Source of the DNA: JAVBLD01 sp031553705
Lineage (GTDB): Bacteria; Bacteroidota; Bacteroidia; Bacteroidales; Marinifilaceae
Direction: 5' to 3'
Length of the DNA: 18,712 bases
NCBI GenBank assembly: GCA_031553705.1
Contig: JAVBLD010000037.1
Location: 1-18,712, forward strand
Below, piece by piece: positions 8,509-16,105 of this stretch (position 1 is its first letter; each line of letters opens with the position of its first letter). The notes beneath the pieces are model-generated. The model was not told the DNA's origin, ran no database searches, and worked only from the letters and a program-made list of their open reading frames with translations. A program made the position numbers and the translations under genes.

Positions 8509-10065
8509 TCATTTTTTATTTCTGTATTTGCAACAACCGGGCAGAGTATTATATACCGCATCGTCCGCTTTGTATTTCTCATTGTCATATCCGGCTTTGG
8601 CAATGGCTTTGGCGATAACATCAAGCGAGGCTTTTTTCGGATTGTAGGTGAGACGGAGTTGTTTTGTCGCCGGATCCCATAAAGCTGTGGATACTCCGGT
8701 GACACTCTTCGCTGCTTTTTCGATTGTCGCTTTACACATGTCACAAAGTCCCTGTACGGTAATTGTCGCCTGTTCGTCCCCGGAGGTTGCTTGCTGGCGT
8801 GTCTCGTCGTTCATCATGCTGGGTTTGCCTTCGAGCTGGGCGCTTGCATCTACCGAGAATGTACCGCTTGTAACGATCTCCTCTTCATCCTTGATGCCTG
8901 ATGTTACCACATACGAATCGCCTAACGAAGGTCCGAGCTCGATTTCCCGGAGCGTAAACACCGGCATCTCCGTATCCGGCTGTTTTACATATACAACGGA
9001 TCGTTTTCCTGTCCATAATATCGCTGTCTTGGGGATAACGATTTCATTCGCATATTGCTTTAACGAGGTTTTGATCATGGCGGTAGCATACATTTCCGGC
9101 TTCAGTTGCAGGTCCGGATTGGCTGTTTCCACCCTTACTTTAATGGTGCGTGTCGTCTTATCGAGGACAGGATCGATAAAGGATATCTTGCCTGAAAAAG
9201 TTTTACCCGGTAATGCCTGGAGAGTATATACAACGTTATCTCCTGTTTTCAGGTACGGCAGATCGGTTTCATAGGCGTCAAATACCGCCCACACTGAGGA
9301 GAGGTCGGCCAGATCGAACAGAACGGTCCCCTGGCTGACATAGTCGCCCTGTTCCACTCGTTTGGTTGTAATGATACCGCTTGTGGTGGCTGTGATATTG
9401 ATATGTGGCGGCACATTGCCCGATTTCTCGATCTCTGCAATTTGTTTTTCGGTCAATCTCCATAGCCGCAATTTCTCTTTCGCCGCTTCCAGCAGCGCCG
9501 GCTGGGCAGGTTGTATTTTTGCCGCTTCCAGCAACTCCTGTTGGGCGTTCAGCAGATCGGGGGAGTATAGGCTTGCGATAGCTTGTCCCTGACGGATCGT
9601 TTCTCCGGCAAAATGAACAAACAGCTTTTCGATACGGCCGTTCACATGGGATACCTGTGAACGCAAAAGACGTTCGTCGGCCTGGATCGTACCATACAGG
9701 CGGATCTCTTTGACCGGGTTGCTCCGGCTGACCGTCGTGGTTTGGATATTGGCCAGTGCTGCCGCTTCTTTCGATAACATGATGGCATCGAGGTCGATAG
9801 CTACGTCCGTTCCGCCTGCTGTTTTTAGCGGAATCAGATCCATAGCGCAAAGCGGACATTTCCCCGGTTTATCTTGTTTGATCTGCGGATGCATCGAACA
9901 GGTCCAAACCTGTGTTTCCGTTTCCGCATGTGTATGTTTTGCACGTTCCTTTTCATCCTTTGAGCCGCCGAACAGTAGCCATCCTAATAGCATTCCGACA
10001 ACAAGAACCGCTCCATAGCGGACATTACGGATTCCGAATATCTCTTTTATTTTGTTTGTTTCCAT
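8509..10065 (-). CDS. cusB: CusB/CzcB-like RND efflux adaptor with N-terminal metal-binding motif and C-terminal HMA domain
   Basis: The periplasmic adaptor (membrane fusion protein) joining the RND pump to the outer-membrane channel; 518 residues. Membrane anchor about 18-33. A heavy-metal-binding motif covers about 53-80 (WTCSMHP, then CPLCAMDLIP), with C56, M58, H59, C70, C73 and M75 as possible ligands. Next come barrel-sandwich halves about 135-160 and 222-255 around a helical hairpin about 165-215, a beta-barrel about 256-335 and the membrane-proximal region about 340-405. A linker leads to a C-terminal HMA domain about 432-513 with C441-C444 and the terminal Cys pair C511-C512. E. coli CusB, about 400 residues, lacks this domain. 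The frame extends upstream to 10110, but the ATG at 10065 avoids overlapping cusC and follows GAGAA. The gene starts 10 bases after cusC. The symbol rests on homology class, not on function shown here. Confidence 0.92.
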   Translation of the reverse strand: METNKIKEIFGIRNVRYGAVLVVGMLLGWLLFGGSKDEKERAKHTHAETETQVWTCSMHPQIKQDKPGKCPLCAMDLIPLKTAGGTDVAIDLDAIMLSKEAAALANIQTTTVSRSNPVKEIRLYGTIQADERLLRSQVSHVNGRIEKLFVHFAGETIRQGQAIASLYSPDLLNAQQELLEAAKIQPAQPALLEAAKEKLRLWRLTEKQIAEIEKSGNVPPHINITATTSGIITTKRVEQGDYVSQGTVLFDLADLSSVWAVFDAYETDLPYLKTGDNVVYTLQALPGKTFSGKISFIDPVLDKTTRTIKVRVETANPDLQLKPEMYATAMIKTSLKQYANEIVIPKTAILWTGKRSVVYVKQPDTEMPVFTLREIELGPSLGDSYVVTSGIKDEEEIVTSGTFSVDASAQLEGKPSMMNDETRQQATSGDEQATITVQGLCDMCKATIEKAAKSVTGVSTALWDPATKQLRLTYNPKKASLDVIAKAIAKAGYDNEKYKADDAVYNTLPGCCKYRNKK

Positions 10066-10075
10066 TTCTCGATTC

Positions 10076-11560
10076 TTAATTATTTGGTATTTCATATAAA
10101 TCGCTGTCACCGGATGAGATCAGCTTTTGAACGACTGCTACCGCTGTGTTGTAATTGGCAATAGCTTCCGACTTTTTCAGTTGGTAGTCCAAAAGCTGGC
10201 GTTGTATCTGAATAACGCTGCCCAGATCGCTTCTGCCTGAGGCAAACTCCCGTACAACCAGGTAGTAAATAGTTCGGGTTAATCCGATCTGTTTCCGGTA
10301 GAGCGTAACTTTACGTGTAGCATCATCCAATTGGTGCTTTGACTGGCATAGTTCTGCCTCCAGTTTACGGATGGCATCCGTATACTTTTTCCCGGAAGCT
10401 TGTTGCAAGAATTGCGCTTCCTGTTTCGAGGCCTTATACTTGCCCCGGAAGATCGGAATGCTGAGCGATACCATCGGCATGATCATATCTTTACCGTTCA
10501 TGTCGGGCATCACCATATCATTCGTGCTTTTATTGATCAGCATGTACTGTAAGCCGATGCCGAACATCGGATAGCTCATCTTTTTATTCATTTCTTCCCT
10601 GGCTTTATAGGAGAGCGTCTCTTCTTCGATCATTCCCAGCATCGGATTCTGCGTTGTTATTAAGTCCATGACCGCTTTTGTATCCAGCAAAAACGGGATC
10701 TGACTGAGCGTATCGGGAATAATGACTTCGTTTCCCACCGGGCGGTTCAACAGGGTGTTAAACCGTGCCTTTTGGGCTCTGATTTCGGAGTGAATGCTTT
10801 CGAGATTGTTTTCCAGCTCGGCTATTTCAAGTTGTATCCGCAGTACTTCCGACATCCCGGAGGAGGAACCGCCCATACTGCCTGTCATATTTCCGGAACC
10901 GCCCATCGACGACATATCACCGGCCGGTTGTGCGGATTGCGCTGCCGGAGAACCTTCCATGTCCATTCCTCCCATAGCGCCCCCGGATGTATTTGCAGCA
11001 GCGGGCTCGCTGCTACGCGCCGGAGGCGAATACCTGGAGCCTCCGGCGCTGCTTCCGGAGGAGAATTTACGTAACGCGAGCTTTTCCAGTTGATGTAAAA
11101 GAGCTTTGTTCTCTTCGCTGTTTACAAGTTTTTGCTGTAAGCTGCATAATGAATACCATATAGTGTAGATCTCCAGATAGAGGTTGTCCCGTGTTTCGCG
11201 AAACTGTTCAAAAGCCATTTTTGACATGTGGGCGGCTTCCGAACGGGAAGCTTTTCTCGTCCCGAACCAGGGGAACATCTGCATCAGTTCGAACTGTGCT
11301 ATCTGCTTACCTCCGAAGGTCTCCATCGGTTCGAGAAAAAATCCCATGCTTAACTGCGGATCTTCATAGGCTCCCATTTGCGATACTTTCTGTAGCGAGG
11401 CCTGGTATTCGTAAAAAGCGGCTTTGACCGCCGGATTATTCCGGGCGGCGGCTTCCAGATAGCTTTTTAATGAATCGGCGCTCTGTCCGGAGGCAAGTTT
11501 ACCTATCATGACGGCAAACAGTATCATAACCGCGTATTTTATATTGTGATAATGTGTCAT
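10076..11560 (-). CDS. cusC: CusC-like outer-membrane efflux channel (TolC/OEP family) with Met-rich insert
   Basis: The outer-membrane channel of the tripartite pump; 494 residues from the ATG at 11560, which follows the pump stop codon by 23 bases. The frame is open to 11629, but those extra residues overlap the pump gene and precede the signal peptide (about 1-25, cleaved near ASGQ). There is no lipobox, unlike E. coli CusC. Two OEP halves are visible: the first up to about residue 166, with alpha-helical segments such as FEQFRETRDNLYLEIYTIW, and the second from about 237 (SEVLRIQLEIAELENNL) to the end. Between them residues 167-236 form a low-complexity Ser/Gly/Ala/Pro insert with eight Met, mostly in GM, DM, SM or NM pairs. 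Most OEP proteins lack it. It could offer weak Cu(I)/Ag(I) thioether sites near the channel entrance; that is inference. Confidence 0.92.
   Translation of the reverse strand: MTHYHNIKYAVMILFAVMIGKLASGQSADSLKSYLEAAARNNPAVKAAFYEYQASLQKVSQMGAYEDPQLSMGFFLEPMETFGGKQIAQFELMQMFPWFGTRKASRSEAAHMSKMAFEQFRETRDNLYLEIYTIWYSLCSLQQKLVNSEENKALLHQLEKLALRKFSSGSSAGGSRYSPPARSSEPAAANTSGGAMGGMDMEGSPAAQSAQPAGDMSSMGGSGNMTGSMGGSSSGMSEVLRIQLEIAELENNLESIHSEIRAQKARFNTLLNRPVGNEVIIPDTLSQIPFLLDTKAVMDLITTQNPMLGMIEEETLSYKAREEMNKKMSYPMFGIGLQYMLINKSTNDMVMPDMNGKDMIMPMVSLSIPIFRGKYKASKQEAQFLQQASGKKYTDAIRKLEAELCQSKHQLDDATRKVTLYRKQIGLTRTIYYLVVREFASGRSDLGSVIQIQRQLLDYQLKKSEAIANYNTAVAVVQKLISSGDSDLYEIPNN
10997..11061. repeat. Cluster of three inverted repeats inside the cusC insert
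   Basis: Three perfect inverted repeats stand side by side within the DNA encoding the start of the low-complexity insert. AGCAGCG/CGCTGCT spans 10997-11014 with a 4-base loop. GGAGGC/GCCTCC spans 11022-11044. CCTCCGG/CCGGAGG spans 11040-11061 with an 8-base loop, so its first arm overlaps the second repeat and the two folds exclude each other. The region is GC-richer than the surrounding gene. It may be a trace of how the insert arose, or a chance result of Ser/Gly/Pro/Ala codons. No flanking target duplication was seen. Confidence 0.5.
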
Positions 11561-11583
11561 ATATTTCAAATTAAACTCTGGTT

Positions 11584-14500
11584 TTAATTCCCCTGTGCTC
11601 TTTTTATTGCCCATTCCCGCCACCAGCATTGCAATACCGGAATCACGAAGATAGTCATCGACTGGATCAGCATACCTCCGAAAGTAGGGATAGCCATCGG
11701 AACCATGATATCGGAACCTTTTCCGGTCGATGTGAGCACCGGTAGCAGCGCGATCAGCGTGGCGGCTGTGGTCATAATGGCCGGACGCACTCTTTTTAGT
11801 CCGGCGTAGACTACCGCTTCGCGAATCTCGTTTTTTGTACGCGGATTTTTTTCAACGAATGTATCGTGGATATAAGTTCCCATCAATACCCCGTCGTTCG
11901 TGGCAATTCCGAACAGGGCGATAAATCCGACCCATACGGCTATACTCAGGTTAACGGGGTGTATCTGGAACAGGTCGCGGATGTTTCCTCCCCCAAAAGA
12001 AAAGTTCATAAACCAGGGTTCGCTGTATAGCCAGAGCAGTATGAATCCGCCCGAAAATGCAACGATTACGCCTGAGAAATGAATCAGCGAGGCGGTTACC
12101 GTGCGGAAACGGAAGTAGAGCAGCAGCAGGATCGCCAGTAAACTAAGCGGAATAACAATCAATAAGCGATTAGCCGCACGTTGTTGCTGTTCGTAATTTC
12201 CGGCAAACTTGTATGATACTCCCGATGGTAGTTGCAGTTCGCCGGAACCTGTCTTTTCTTTCAGGACCTGATCTGCTTGCCGGACAACATCCACTTCAGC
12301 GCGCCCTTCGACTTTGTCAAAGATAACATAACCGATGAGAAAGGTGTTTTCGCTCTGGATCATTTGCGCACCTCTTGTGTATTCGATATCGGTTACCTCC
12401 CCGAGCGGGATCTGCGCTCCGGTGGCGGTGGGTATAATTAATTGCGACAACGCTTCCGGGTTATCTCTCAGTTCGCGCGGATAGCGCAGGCGTACCGGAA
12501 ACCGCTCGCGCCCCTCGACCGTAGTGGTCAGGGGCATCCCTCCGACACCGGAGCTGATCACCTCTTGCAGGTCGGCCACCGTGATACCGTACCGGGCCAT
12601 GTTACGCCTATTGAGTTTGATCTCTATATAGGGGGCGCCGACTGCCCGGTCGTAGAAGACCGTAGAGGGTAGGATAGAGGATACCTCTTTCAGCGCGGTT
12701 TCAAGCATTCTACCTCCTTCTTCGATGGCTTCCAGGTTCGGGCCGGAAACCTTCAATCCCATCGGTGCGCGCATACCGGTCGAGAGCATCACCAGACGCG
12801 CTTCGATCGGCTGTAATTTCGGGGAAGAGGTCAGGCCCGGAAGATGCGATGCGTTGACGATCTCCTGCCAGATATCATTAGTCCTTTTGATATGCGGGCG
12901 CCATTGCCGGAAATAGTCGCCCCGGCGATCCGGAATCAGGCTGTCTGCCGGGATGATCCGGAAACTGCCGGAGGGGTCGTATGTCGAACTGTCGGTAAGG
13001 ATAAATTCTCCTTTCCGGTTTATTTTAAAACGCTGCCGGTTACCGTTTGCATCCAGTATATATTCGGGACGGTAATTGATTGTATTTTCGAACATCTGTA
13101 TCGGGGCGGGATCGAGAGCCGAATTGACACGTCCCCATTTGCCGACGGTGATCTCGACTTCCGGGATAGCGGATACCTGTTTATCCAGTATCTCGATCAA
13201 TCGCAGGTTTTGCTCTACTCCCGTATGAGGCATGCTGGTCGGCATCAACAGGAACGATCCTTCGTCAAGGCTTGGCATAAACTCTTCGCCGATTCCGGGG
13301 AAGCGCTCCGAGGGGGCCTGCCAGAAAGCGGTCTGCCTGAAATTTTCCCATCCTAGGGTTTCAAAACTCCTGGCGACCGGACGGAATGTTTTATCGAATC
13401 CGAACCAGATGATAAGTCCTAAAAGAACCGTAATAAGAGGTACCAGCATAAACTTCCACCGGTTGGCAAGACACCAGCGTAAAATATGTTCGTAATAGAT
13501 CACAAGTAACCACAGGAGGGTCAGTATGACTCCGATAGAGAGGATCACCAGGATAAAGTTTAACGCAAACCCTGCTCCGGTACCCAACGGAAGCCAGGAT
13601 GAAGTCAGGGTATAGACTGCAATGAACAATGCTATCCCCGCATTGATGAATGTGGTTGCTTTTGGATTGTTCCAGTAGTGCGCCGTCATATTGTTTATTC
13701 CGAACAAAGTGAGCCCCAGGGCAGCAAAGGCCCCTGTCCGGATAAACAGGGCGATACCTCCTGCCACAAGCGCCCAGTTGGCCGCGCGGCGTATTTGCTT
13801 CGAGGTGATATTAAAGGAAAAAAGATAATAGACAATCGTCGGTAGCAAGGCAAATCCAAGCAGGAATGCCGAGATGAGCGCGAAGGTCTTGGTATAGGCC
13901 AGCGGTTTAAATAACTTACCTTCCTGCGCTTGCATCGCAAATACCGGCAAAAAGCTGATAATGGTCGTCAGCATTCCGGTGGATAGTGCGCCTGAGACTT
14001 CCCTTACACTACCGTATATCAGTTCGATAAGCTTTTTCCCTTTTCGGACGACTCGGTTTTTTTCCTGTTCCAAATGCCGGATGATGTTTTCTACGAGGAC
14101 GACCCCCACATCTACCATTACCCCTATTGCAATCGCAATACCCGATAAGGCAACGATATTGGCATCGACGCCGGAGTAGCGCATAATGATAAATGTCGAA
14201 AGGACGGCGATCGGCAGAATACTCGATATAATAAGCGATGCCTGTAGATTGAAAACAAGGATAATGACGACAATGATGCAGATCATGATTTCGTCCGTCA
14301 GCGCTGTTTCAAGCGTACCGATTGTCTCATGAATCAGGCCGGAACGGTCGTAAAACGGAACGACGGTGACCTTGGATACCGTACCGTCTGCCAGTACTTT
14401 TTGCGGAAGTCCCGATTCCATTTCGGTGATCCGGGCCTTTACATTACCGATCACCTGCATCGGGTTAGAGCCATATCGGGCTACGACAACGCCGCCCACG

Positions 14501-15402
14501 GCTTCCACACCTTCTTTATCCAATCCGCCGCGTCGTGTGGCCGGGCCGAAGGTGACGAACGCTACATCTTTAATCCTGACCGGAACGCTGTTTCTCGTTA
14601 TGACGACAGCCTCTTCCAGATCGGAGACATTTTTTAAATATCCTAACCCCCGGATAAGATATTCGGCCATATTCATCTCGATGGTTTCCGCTCCGATATC
14701 CAGGTTGCTTTTCTGTACAGCATTCATTATATCCATTACAGAGACTCCGAATGCCCGCATAGCATTGGGATTGATCTCTACTTGATATTCCTTGACAAAT
14801 CCTCCGATAGAGGCTACTTCCGAAACGCCTTCTGCGGAGGCAAGAGAATATTTTACATAGAAATCCTGTACTGTCCTTAGTTCATCGGGACTCCAGCCGC
14901 CTGTGGGTTCGCCTGTTTTAGGATTTCTTCCTTCAAGCGTGTACCAGAATATCTGTCCGAGCGCTGTGGCATCGGGCCCTAAAGCCGGTTGTATCCCTTC
15001 CGGAAGAATACCGGGAGGCAGAGAGCTTAACTTTTCCAGAATCCTCGAGCGGCTCCAGTAGAATTCCACATTGTCGTCAAATATGACATAGATAAACGAC
15101 ATGCCGAACATCGAGGTGCTCCGGATTGTCTTTACTCCCGGAATACCGAGCAAAGAGGTCGTAAGAGGATAGGTGATCTGGTCCTGGATATCTTTGGGAG
15201 AACGTCCCATCCATTCGGTAGCTACGATCTGCTGATTCTCCCCGATATCGGGGATCGCATCGACCGGTATCGGGTCGCTGGGCACAATGCCCTTGTGCCA
15301 GTTGAATGGAGAAACGGATATTCCCCATACGATAATGACAACAAGCAGCAAGAGGGCGAGCAGCCTGTTGTCGAGAAAATATTTAATGATTTTATTTAGC
15401 AT
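11584..15402 (-). CDS. cusA: CusA/CzcA-family heavy-metal RND efflux pump, extended form
   Basis: The inner-membrane proton-driven pump of the tripartite complex, which should export Cu(I)/Ag(I) or a similar metal; 1272 residues from the ATG at 15402 (the frame is open to 15441). TM1 is about 12-30. TM4 carries D431 in GIAIAIGVMVDVGVVLVEN, matching the CusA TM4 aspartate. M720 (EGSFLLMP), M770 (PIQMFENT) and M872 (RLVMLSTG) fall where E. coli CusA has its three metal-binding methionines, M573, M623 and M672, by hand alignment from memory. That favours Cu/Ag over Zn/Co/Cd. Two expansions explain the length: about 540-645 adds roughly three hydrophobic helices between the usual TM6 and TM7, and about 780-840 adds a polar periplasmic loop. 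The TM11 and TM12 relay residues appear changed (N1169/D1170 and A1209). The gene lies 182 bases after the HYC_CC_PP-like gene, so it may also have its own promoter. Confidence 0.95.
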   Translation of the reverse strand: MLNKIIKYFLDNRLLALLLLVVIIVWGISVSPFNWHKGIVPSDPIPVDAIPDIGENQQIVATEWMGRSPKDIQDQITYPLTTSLLGIPGVKTIRSTSMFGMSFIYVIFDDNVEFYWSRSRILEKLSSLPPGILPEGIQPALGPDATALGQIFWYTLEGRNPKTGEPTGGWSPDELRTVQDFYVKYSLASAEGVSEVASIGGFVKEYQVEINPNAMRAFGVSVMDIMNAVQKSNLDIGAETIEMNMAEYLIRGLGYLKNVSDLEEAVVITRNSVPVRIKDVAFVTFGPATRRGGLDKEGVEAVGGVVVARYGSNPMQVIGNVKARITEMESGLPQKVLADGTVSKVTVVPFYDRSGLIHETIGTLETALTDEIMICIIVVIILVFNLQASLIISSILPIAVLSTFIIMRYSGVDANIVALSGIAIAIGVMVDVGVVLVENIIRHLEQEKNRVVRKGKKLIELIYGSVREVSGALSTGMLTTIISFLPVFAMQAQEGKLFKPLAYTKTFALISAFLLGFALLPTIVYYLFSFNITSKQIRRAANWALVAGGIALFIRTGAFAALGLTLFGINNMTAHYWNNPKATTFINAGIALFIAVYTLTSSWLPLGTGAGFALNFILVILSIGVILTLLWLLVIYYEHILRWCLANRWKFMLVPLITVLLGLIIWFGFDKTFRPVARSFETLGWENFRQTAFWQAPSERFPGIGEEFMPSLDEGSFLLMPTSMPHTGVEQNLRLIEILDKQVSAIPEVEITVGKWGRVNSALDPAPIQMFENTINYRPEYILDANGNRQRFKINRKGEFILTDSSTYDPSGSFRIIPADSLIPDRRGDYFRQWRPHIKRTNDIWQEIVNASHLPGLTSSPKLQPIEARLVMLSTGMRAPMGLKVSGPNLEAIEEGGRMLETALKEVSSILPSTVFYDRAVGAPYIEIKLNRRNMARYGITVADLQEVISSGVGGMPLTTTVEGRERFPVRLRYPRELRDNPEALSQLIIPTATGAQIPLGEVTDIEYTRGAQMIQSENTFLIGYVIFDKVEGRAEVDVVRQADQVLKEKTGSGELQLPSGVSYKFAGNYEQQQRAANRLLIVIPLSLLAILLLLYFRFRTVTASLIHFSGVIVAFSGGFILLWLYSEPWFMNFSFGGGNIRDLFQIHPVNLSIAVWVGFIALFGIATNDGVLMGTYIHDTFVEKNPRTKNEIREAVVYAGLKRVRPAIMTTAATLIALLPVLTSTGKGSDIMVPMAIPTFGGMLIQSMTIFVIPVLQCWWREWAIKRAQGN

Positions 15403-15584
15403 AATCTGATTTTTAAAGGTATAAGACAATAAGAATAACAAGTGGTCGGCAATGAATAAAAATCCAATAAATGCGCTTATTCAGTTATCTATTTTTGTCC
15501 CTGCAATGCGAAAATATACCTGCTATCCTGATAGGTAAGCCGGGTGTACTTCTTTTACCGGAATGTGAGACTCCGGTTTGTAGA

Positions 15585-16061
15585 TCAAATCCTGAAAATA
15601 CAGATTAGTGGCAGCAGATCTGCATCGTACCGGGCAAGACCCCCGGGTGGAAAAATGTGTTGTATGGTAAGAGGATCAAGGTAATCCTTCCATATAGATA
15701 CCGGGTCAGACAGAAACAGGGCGATATAGGTTATCTCCGGATATAGTACTCCTGTTTTTAATATCTGTTGTACCTGGTAATTATCGGTAGAAAGTTCGAC
15801 CGTATGAGTCGCACAACAACCGAAAGGTTGTGAAAACGCAGATGTATGATTGTCCGGCGCTGATTGATTATGTTCCGGGCAATCGGCTTGGTGTTTGCCG
15901 GCTTCGTGTTCCGCCATCCCGCAGCAACAGCATTTCTCCGGACTTGCACCTAAAAGATCGATGGAATGCAGGCTGCCTCCGCAAAGATGTATGGCCAATG
16001 TCGGGTGAACCGAGACTACAGTCATAATCAAAAGCATACATATAGATAACGCCTGTTTCAT
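15585..16061 (-). CDS. HYC_CC_PP-like exported Cys/His-rich protein
   Basis: A 158-residue exported protein that leads the efflux operon. A signal peptide covers about 1-23. Then come H25-L-C27-G-G, a run of four cysteines at 44-47 (CCCCGM), scattered His and Cys (H52, H57, C61, H64, H72), C82-C83, a beta-rich stretch, and a paired proline at 138-139 (IFPPGG). That order matches the Bacteroidetes family named HYC_CC_PP, here with Leu in place of the Tyr, whose members I recall lying beside metal RND genes. Function is unknown. The Cys/His density suggests periplasmic metal capture or sensing. The next gene, cusA, starts 182 bases on. That gap contains ACCGGA/TCCGGT dyads but no clear terminator, and TATATTTTC on the minus strand is a near match to a -7 box. 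Confidence 0.8.
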   Translation of the reverse strand: MKQALSICMLLIMTVVSVHPTLAIHLCGGSLHSIDLLGASPEKCCCCGMAEHEAGKHQADCPEHNQSAPDNHTSAFSQPFGCCATHTVELSTDNYQVQQILKTGVLYPEITYIALFLSDPVSIWKDYLDPLTIQHIFPPGGLARYDADLLPLICIFRI

Positions 16062-16084
16062 ACGATATATAAAATAGTACCCTA

Positions 16085-16092
16085 CAAAAATA
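16085..16092 (-). promoter_or_regulatory. Candidate -7 box for the efflux operon
   Basis: The minus strand reads TATTTTTG, an exact fit to the Bacteroides sigma-ABfr -7 consensus TAnnTTTG, 23 bases before the first efflux gene start. No TTTG is found at the usual -33 spacing. It lies in the A/T-rich run that also serves as the uridine tract of the glutamine synthetase terminator, so the match may be chance. Confidence 0.25.
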
Positions 16093-16105
16093 AAAGAATA
16101 ATTGA

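Noticed and set aside
8648..9274. 208-codon plus-strand frame opposite the CusB gene.
   Set aside because: Antisense shadow of a conserved domain region; no independent support.
9278..9859. 193-codon minus-strand frame inside the CusB gene.
   Set aside because: Frame-shifted shadow of the adaptor coding sequence, Arg/Ser/Pro/Gly-rich and without signal or domain.
15077..15328. Second minus-strand frame inside cusA.
   Set aside because: Out-of-frame overlap with the highly conserved pump N-terminus; not credible as a gene.
15553..15577. ACCGGA/TCCGGT dyad between the lead gene and cusA as a terminator.
   Set aside because: Only 6 bp, followed on the minus strand by AAAAG and not by T, so it does not look like a terminator. 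CCGG-containing dyads are frequent in this window.
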